In this document: one piece after another, positions 43,881 to 48,422 of the stretch
Numbering within the stretch: position 1 is the stretch's first letter
Layout of the letters: each line of letters starts with the position of its first letter
NCBI GenBank assembly: GCA_028554645.1
Contig: JAQOOI010000034.1
Coordinates: forward strand, 1 to 48,422
Source: Omphalotus guepiniiformis
Lineage: Eukaryota; Basidiomycota; Agaricomycetes; Agaricales; Omphalotaceae
DNA: 48,422 nt
Reading direction: 5' to 3'
Translations under genes and position numbers: made by a program
The notes under the pieces: generated by a model
The model's database searches: none
Told to the model about the DNA's origin: nothing
What the model saw: only the letters and a program-made list of their open reading frames with translations

Positions 43881-44850
43881 TGCTGACTCACTGTCGCAGA
43901 GGACCAAATTATTGCGTCGCTAATTGTCGTTACTTTCGTGGCGATCTTTCTCCTTCGCGAGTGGATCGCGCAGAATGCGAGACCGGGAGTGTTTGATGAC
44001 GAAAGAATACCGGTCCCGAACCCTAATCAAGATGTGTTGCAAGTTCCTCCAGCGGCTCAGGCCCCAGCACCACAGAGACGCAATGCACTTTCTGGTGTGA
44101 GAGGAGATGATGATCCCAATGGACCTGCGGAGGTGGCCGCGCCTAGACAGCGCATGGACGTAAATGCGCGCTTAGCGCTTGCTCAGACACAATTGGAAGC
44201 TGTTCGGGCCCTTCACGCTCTAAGAACGGTGGAGCGAGAGAACAAGGTGTTGAACGAGGATGAAGAATTGGCGAGGGTACAGCGTGCTCAGCGACTGGGG
44301 TGGTCGGCTATTGAGTTCGCCCCTCCACAAGGGCAAGAAATGGAAGAAGAGCTTGATCGAGTCGCAGCGAAAGCCAGGCGAAGGAGCGGCTGAAAAGAAG
44401 GAGTTTTGCAAGGCGTTTACATATCGCCAGACAGAGTTGGTGCCAGATTGGAGACAGGAGATGGGAAGTCCTGCCCGTTCCAGATGGAGCTTTTGAGGGG
44501 AAGGGTCAGCAGCAATCTATCCCACAATCTCCGGGCTCTGCAGCACTCTGTCTTCATCTTCGTCTAACCCAACTCCTCGTTCAAGCGTTTCACCCTCTCC
44601 TGCCTTGTTTCCTGATGTCCTACTTGAGCGGACCGAACGGACCGATACCTTTTTCATTCGTATTCCGTCCGCCTTTGTCTACTGCCACCGACTCTACCCT
44701 TGGAAATACGAGTCTTACATCATCTTCTCCCGCTGTGTCCAGTCCTTCCGCCACTTCTGCACCTGTTTATCCAGTCGCATACGTTTTTCAATGCCTTTAT
44801 ACGCCTTAGACTCTTAGCTGAGCGGGAGTACGTCTACGCCTTCATCGTCA
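43881..44850 (+). pseudogene. SSM4: Fragment of DOA10/SSM4 (ER-associated ubiquitin ligase)
   Basis: Directly after an AG acceptor at about 43900 the frame reads DQIIASLIVVTFVAIFLLRE, then WIAQNARPGVFDDE. This is the first membrane helix and linker just after the RING-CH domain of fungal DOA10 proteins. An Ala/Pro-rich stretch follows, then a charged helix (LALAQTQLEAVRALHALRTV) and EEELDRVAAKARRRSG before a stop at 44391; VLPVPDGAFEGKG-like family sequence continues in another frame. The RING-CH and most membrane helices are absent, so it cannot be a working ligase. Confidence 0.65.
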
Positions 44851-45400
44851 GTTCGTCGTCCACCCCTGCCGAGTACGACAAGTGTCCGGTTGTACAGATT
44901 TCTGTCGGCATGAAGTAAGGTGTACCCTGGACCAGAAAGATGGAGTCACTACACAGATAACGAAAAGAAGATCAGCTCACATTTTTTGGGTCTGAATCAC
45001 CATCCGGAGAGAACGGTTTGGCTTATTCAAGGTCTGCTAATATACCTCGGTTACCAACGGCATACCACAACACATAGCCAGTGCTTATATCCCGGTGCAC
45101 CCATCCTGCAAGATACATTATAAGGAGACCTGAGTTGCACATCTGTTAGCCTTGACATTGTAAAAACCGAACTTCACATTGACAACTCACCGGTGATAGC
45201 ACCTTGGAGAGCGTTCATGGCGTCGTCGAAGGTTTCTGTATCAGCCACCTTTACACACACTTCTTCGAATACCACTCGGTATTGAAATTTCGGAGAAAAT
45301 GTTCGGACACGTTCGCTGTACATCGGTATCCCAGCAAGCGCTATAGTGGTATCACCTTCGCCATCAAATAATGTTGTGTCTTGTTCAGCTTGATGAGCAA
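44840..45400 (-). pseudogene. Broken FunK1-type kinase fragment
   Basis: Minus-strand blocks VVFEEVCVKVADTETFDDAM, NALQGAITG, YLAGWVHRDISTGYVL, GNRGILADLE, a stop codon, AKPFSPDGD, and then in another frame GTPYFMPTEI. The family consensus is GWVHRDIS.GN...KLADLEYAK...GTP.FMA.EI. The metal-binding Asn of HRD..GN is Tyr here and the Tyr of LEYAK is TAA. Frame breaks and the missing N-terminal lobe mark it as dead. Its 3' end meets the end of the DOA10 fragment. Confidence 0.65.
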
Positions 45401-47530
45401 CCTGCCTCGACGTCTTCCCTTTACACTCCCACTTTATCGTGAGGAAATGTTTCTTGTACCAAGTTCTCTTCGAGCAAATTTCGGACGAGCTTTCTCTCTC
45501 TATCTTTCAATTGTTGGAATTCCGTGGGATCTTCCTGTGAGATGTCCGCGTCCGCTAATCGAGTTCTGAATTCCAACATGGTATCTTCGAGGGTGTGGAG
45601 AACCTTACGGTGAACATTCTTCGTGGATCATTGTCCAAAATATGAGAAGCAGCGCTAGCAAGTCGGCGTCGGATCTACAATATACAACTTGGGCGCCATT
45701 TGCTCTCTCTATTCGTTGAGATATTCAATTGTCTCAATATAAACTCCAACAGCTGGCAACTGCTATATCGACAGAGTCGCTCTGGGTCACTGGACGATGC
45801 AGTCAGAAGTTTCAATCCGGTAGGACGACTTTGAGGATACAGAGGATACACAGACGTGGGACTTGGGTTCGAGAACGGGGGGGGGACCGATCTACCGATG
45901 GAGCATCAAGCGCGGGAGTTAGGGATGTACGATCACATCTCTCGAGGAGGTTGAGTACATTGGTATTCATGGTTTATGACGCTGAAAAAGTAGGGGGTGC
46001 TCGAGACTTATGCCGGTGAAAGGTTTGTCAAGAGACGAGTTTCGAAGGATGACAATGTAGAGTATTCGTTGCAATATGCGAAGAATTCCATTTTGGTACA
46101 TATTTTACCAATTGCCTCAGCTAATGCAAGGCGAATCAGCAAGGAAATCGATGCGTAGCAAGATGCACATACTGATTCACAAAGTCACCATCGACTCTCG
46201 TCCTCGTCTTCGTCCTCGTCTTCTTCGTCCTCGTCACCTTCTCCTACATCCCAGAAGATCAAGGTCACAATGATCGTGGCGATCAAAAGGGCTATAACAA
46301 TGTCGACCTTGACGATTGTGACGTGAAGAACTTCCAGTATAGTCAGAGGCGACGTACGTCGGTAGCGCGAAAAAAGGTAATGATACAGCAAAATATGATG
46401 CCCATGTAAAACTAAACGATGTCAATTGTAGGAAATGCTGGGAGAGGCCAAAACGTACATTGGACAAGACATCCGTGAACGCATATTTTCAATCTCCACA
46501 ATAATCTCGACACGATCGCCGTTGAATTGGCATCACCCAATCTCCATGGGCGTTGTTAAAGTTTCCTCCGTACGATCTCAAAGTCGTTAGCACCGTTGAA
46601 CATGTAAGCCATGGGCGATAGAGTGGACGAAAGTTGAGGGTGGTCTAGCGGGTGAGGTGGCGGTGACGATTGAACGGTTTGGGCACGGCGTGCGCAGGCG
46701 TTCACTGCAAACACAAACATCATGTTGACATACAACATTACAACATACAATGAATTACTCTCTTGAACACACTCGCCAGAGGAATCGCTGTAATAGGTTT
46801 CTGTGGGCAAGGTACTGACATTGGTAGCAATCCCAAGTGATTTGCGCTCTGCAGCGAATTTGATTACCCTCGCGAAACCGTACGAATCCTAGAACGCGTT
46901 CAATGGGTTCTTTGCTAGTCAAGACACCAAAATAAGCTGTACTCTCAGTGAAACTGTGCTCTGCAGCGCATATAATCAACGCCGTATGGACTCGAAGCTC
47001 AGCTCGGGCTCTCATTAGCTCTGTATATCGAATTGTACGATATTCTCTTCACCTCTTCTACCATCTACGCTGATTTTCGTATCTTGCAGAACGGAGCGGC
47101 GTAGCTCGAGGTGGCACGGTTACGTTCAATTTCCAGAACGAACCATCGATTTTCCCTTTTTTTGGAAACCAAGATGATGATGACGAAGTCTCCCATTATT
47201 CGATGTCTTTGTCTATCATGTTTACCGCCCGAGCCAAGCTATTGTTGGGCGATAACAACGGTCTGACGAAAGGTGATGAACGGCGAAGCTCATGGCTCAC
47301 ACTGAAATGGAAGCATACCTCGAAAAGTATTCTGGCGTTATGCTTTATTTGAAGGAAACGGTATGAAAGTGTGTATGGTAGATTGTGTGCGGTCCGTATA
47401 ATTCTTGATTTCACCTGACTTGTCCCTCACTCTCACTCAACCAACATCCTATGCAACTAATCTGGTCTTCAGCCTTGTGCTTGATGAGCTCGCACCATTG
47501 CTCTACAGGAGGACGAAATTCTGACAGATT
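45400..47530. other. Unassigned region with low-complexity tracts
   Basis: About 2.1 kb. A minus-strand helical frame (TMLEFRTRLADADISQ, EFQQLKDRERKLVRNLLEEN) at about 45415-45610 may be coding, but no family is recognised. It also holds a run of nine G near 45868 and a TCGTCC/TCGTCT array at 46197-46240. Two short minus-strand frames at 46556-47015, one with a hydrophobic stretch, are unsupported. Confidence 0.4.
46197..46240. repeat. TCGTCC/TCGTCT simple repeat
   Basis: Hexamer/trimer array of TCGTC(C/T) over about 44 bp. Confidence 0.85.
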
Positions 47531-47534
47531 TCTA

Positions 47535-47645
47535 AGGACGCAACGCAAATGTCGGACCAACGCAACGCAACGTCGGACCGACGCAACGCAACGTTGGACC
47601 GACGCTGGACCGACACAACGCAACGTCGGACCAACGTCGGGCATT
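47535..47645 (+). repeat. 21 bp minisatellite R4, copy b
   Basis: About four to five units of ACGCAACGCAACGTCGGACCG with variants and one shortened unit. It ends ACGTCGGGCATTTT, like the end of copy a at 34127-34170 (ACGTGGGCACTT). Confidence 0.85.
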
Positions 47646-47649
47646 TTGT

Positions 47650-48422
47650 TTCCCGGCCGAGAAAGTTATATAATCTCGATTGAAAAAGGTGAACTTTTCC
47701 CAGGCCTTTCACGGCTAATAAACAAAGTGTTTTTCACGGCAACTTTTTTACATTTCTCAAAGGAAAAACAAGGGGTTTTTTGATATCTTTCTGAGCATGT
47801 AAAGAATACATATTATATAATATAAATATACACTTTCTCAAATAATTTTTTGAAAGAATTTCAGACACTTTCCCAGCAGAAATATTTGTTAGATTTCTAA
47901 GTCTTTCCCATACACTTTCTAGGGCTGGAAAGATAGGTCCTGGGGGCAGTGAGAAACATGGGTAGGGTGTATAAACGGGTTTCAGCAGTTCTAAATTCAA
48001 AATCTCCAGAAGAGTGCCGTCAAGGCGATCCCTCGTCAGTGCTTGTTGTTTGACCTGGCAATTGAACCTCTGGCTGAAAATGCTGGATGAATCGTCCCAT
48101 CTGGGGACAGGGTATGGGATCCCGGGGCCTAGAAGAGAAGATAGTGACAGAGACCTCTTCGACAGACGACGATCGACGGTCTTGCCTATCCGAGCAAGAT
48201 AGCTTTGGGCTGGCCTGGAACAAACACTATGGGGGACTCAAGCAGAACCCTGGTGTACAGCATCGCGGGCCGAACGTTCAATGATCAAGAAAAACCGAAA
48301 TTCTACTAAGCCGGATTTGGGTATCGTGGGAAATAACTGTGAATCTGTTTTTGTCCCACAGCGGAAACTTTAACGCCAAGAGATCCACCAATTCCTAATT
48401 GGATCCGAATAGCCAGAGAGGG
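47650..48422. other. AT-rich, no gene seen
   Basis: Contains A/T runs and TATATAATATAAATATA near 47812-47828. No family or splice-supported frame. Confidence 0.45.

Noticed and set aside
45860..45880. Run of nine G as a functional element
   Set aside because: Isolated homopolymer with no second G-tract nearby to form a quadruplex; likely chance or sequencing noise.

Overview
The window looks like nuclear DNA of a mushroom-forming basidiomycete (Agaricomycetes). Genes are split by many introns of about 45-60 bp with GT/AG ends, and several proteins belong to families I know only from Agaricomycetes: a WD40 protein with a C-terminal membrane helix, the 'GMSDEE' family, a membrane-anchored helical family, protein-kinase-like and FunK1 proteins, and a CACTA/EnSpm (tnp2) transposase. 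I see no rRNA, convincing tRNA or CRISPR array. All exon structures were spliced by eye, so boundaries are hypotheses unless frame closure is stated.

Layout. 1-1.1 kb: the start of a minus-strand gene, then a decayed copy of the 5' region of the large gene at 22.4-28.1 kb. 1.35-3.64 kb: a Mei2-like RNA-binding protein (minus). 4.1-4.8 kb: a minisatellite open in several frames. 4.8-6.3 kb: WD40 membrane protein (minus). 6.6-7.6 kb: a three-exon hypothetical gene (plus). 7.6-10.2 kb: gene-poor, with repeats. 10.6-15.2 kb: an apparently intact CACTA-type transposase (plus). 15.4-21.3 kb: four genes of basidiomycete hypothetical families. 22.4-28.1 kb: a roughly 28-exon coiled-coil gene ending in a GMSDEE domain. 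28.9-31.5 kb: a repeat, a broken MON2 fragment and a LINE fragment. 32.9-33.4 kb: a small GIY-YIG-fold protein. 34.4-35.5 kb: a membrane-anchored helical protein. 36.7-37.5 kb: an unknown helical protein. 37.9-39.2 kb: a kinase-like protein. 39.7-40.3 kb: a RING-finger protein. 40.6-41.1 kb: a 460 bp inverted-repeat element. 41.7-45.4 kb: repeats, then a RasGAP fragment joined to a DOA10 fragment, running into a broken FunK1 kinase. 45.4-48.4 kb: mostly unassigned and AT-rich at the end.

Three things stand out. (1) A repeat of about 90 bp occurs seven times and folds as three successive small hairpins sharing the core GACRCCRAGTC. In five cases it lies upstream of an unrelated gene, with the same end facing the gene. 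Two copies form the arms of the 460 bp element. (2) The coiled-coil gene appears to be built from phase-0 mini-exons, with at least three separate tandem exon/intron duplications whose introns are nearly identical. (3) Broken pieces of housekeeping genes (MON2, a neurofibromin-type RasGAP, DOA10) follow copies of one dispersed repeat, and two are fused at an intron, which suggests gene capture by a mobile element.
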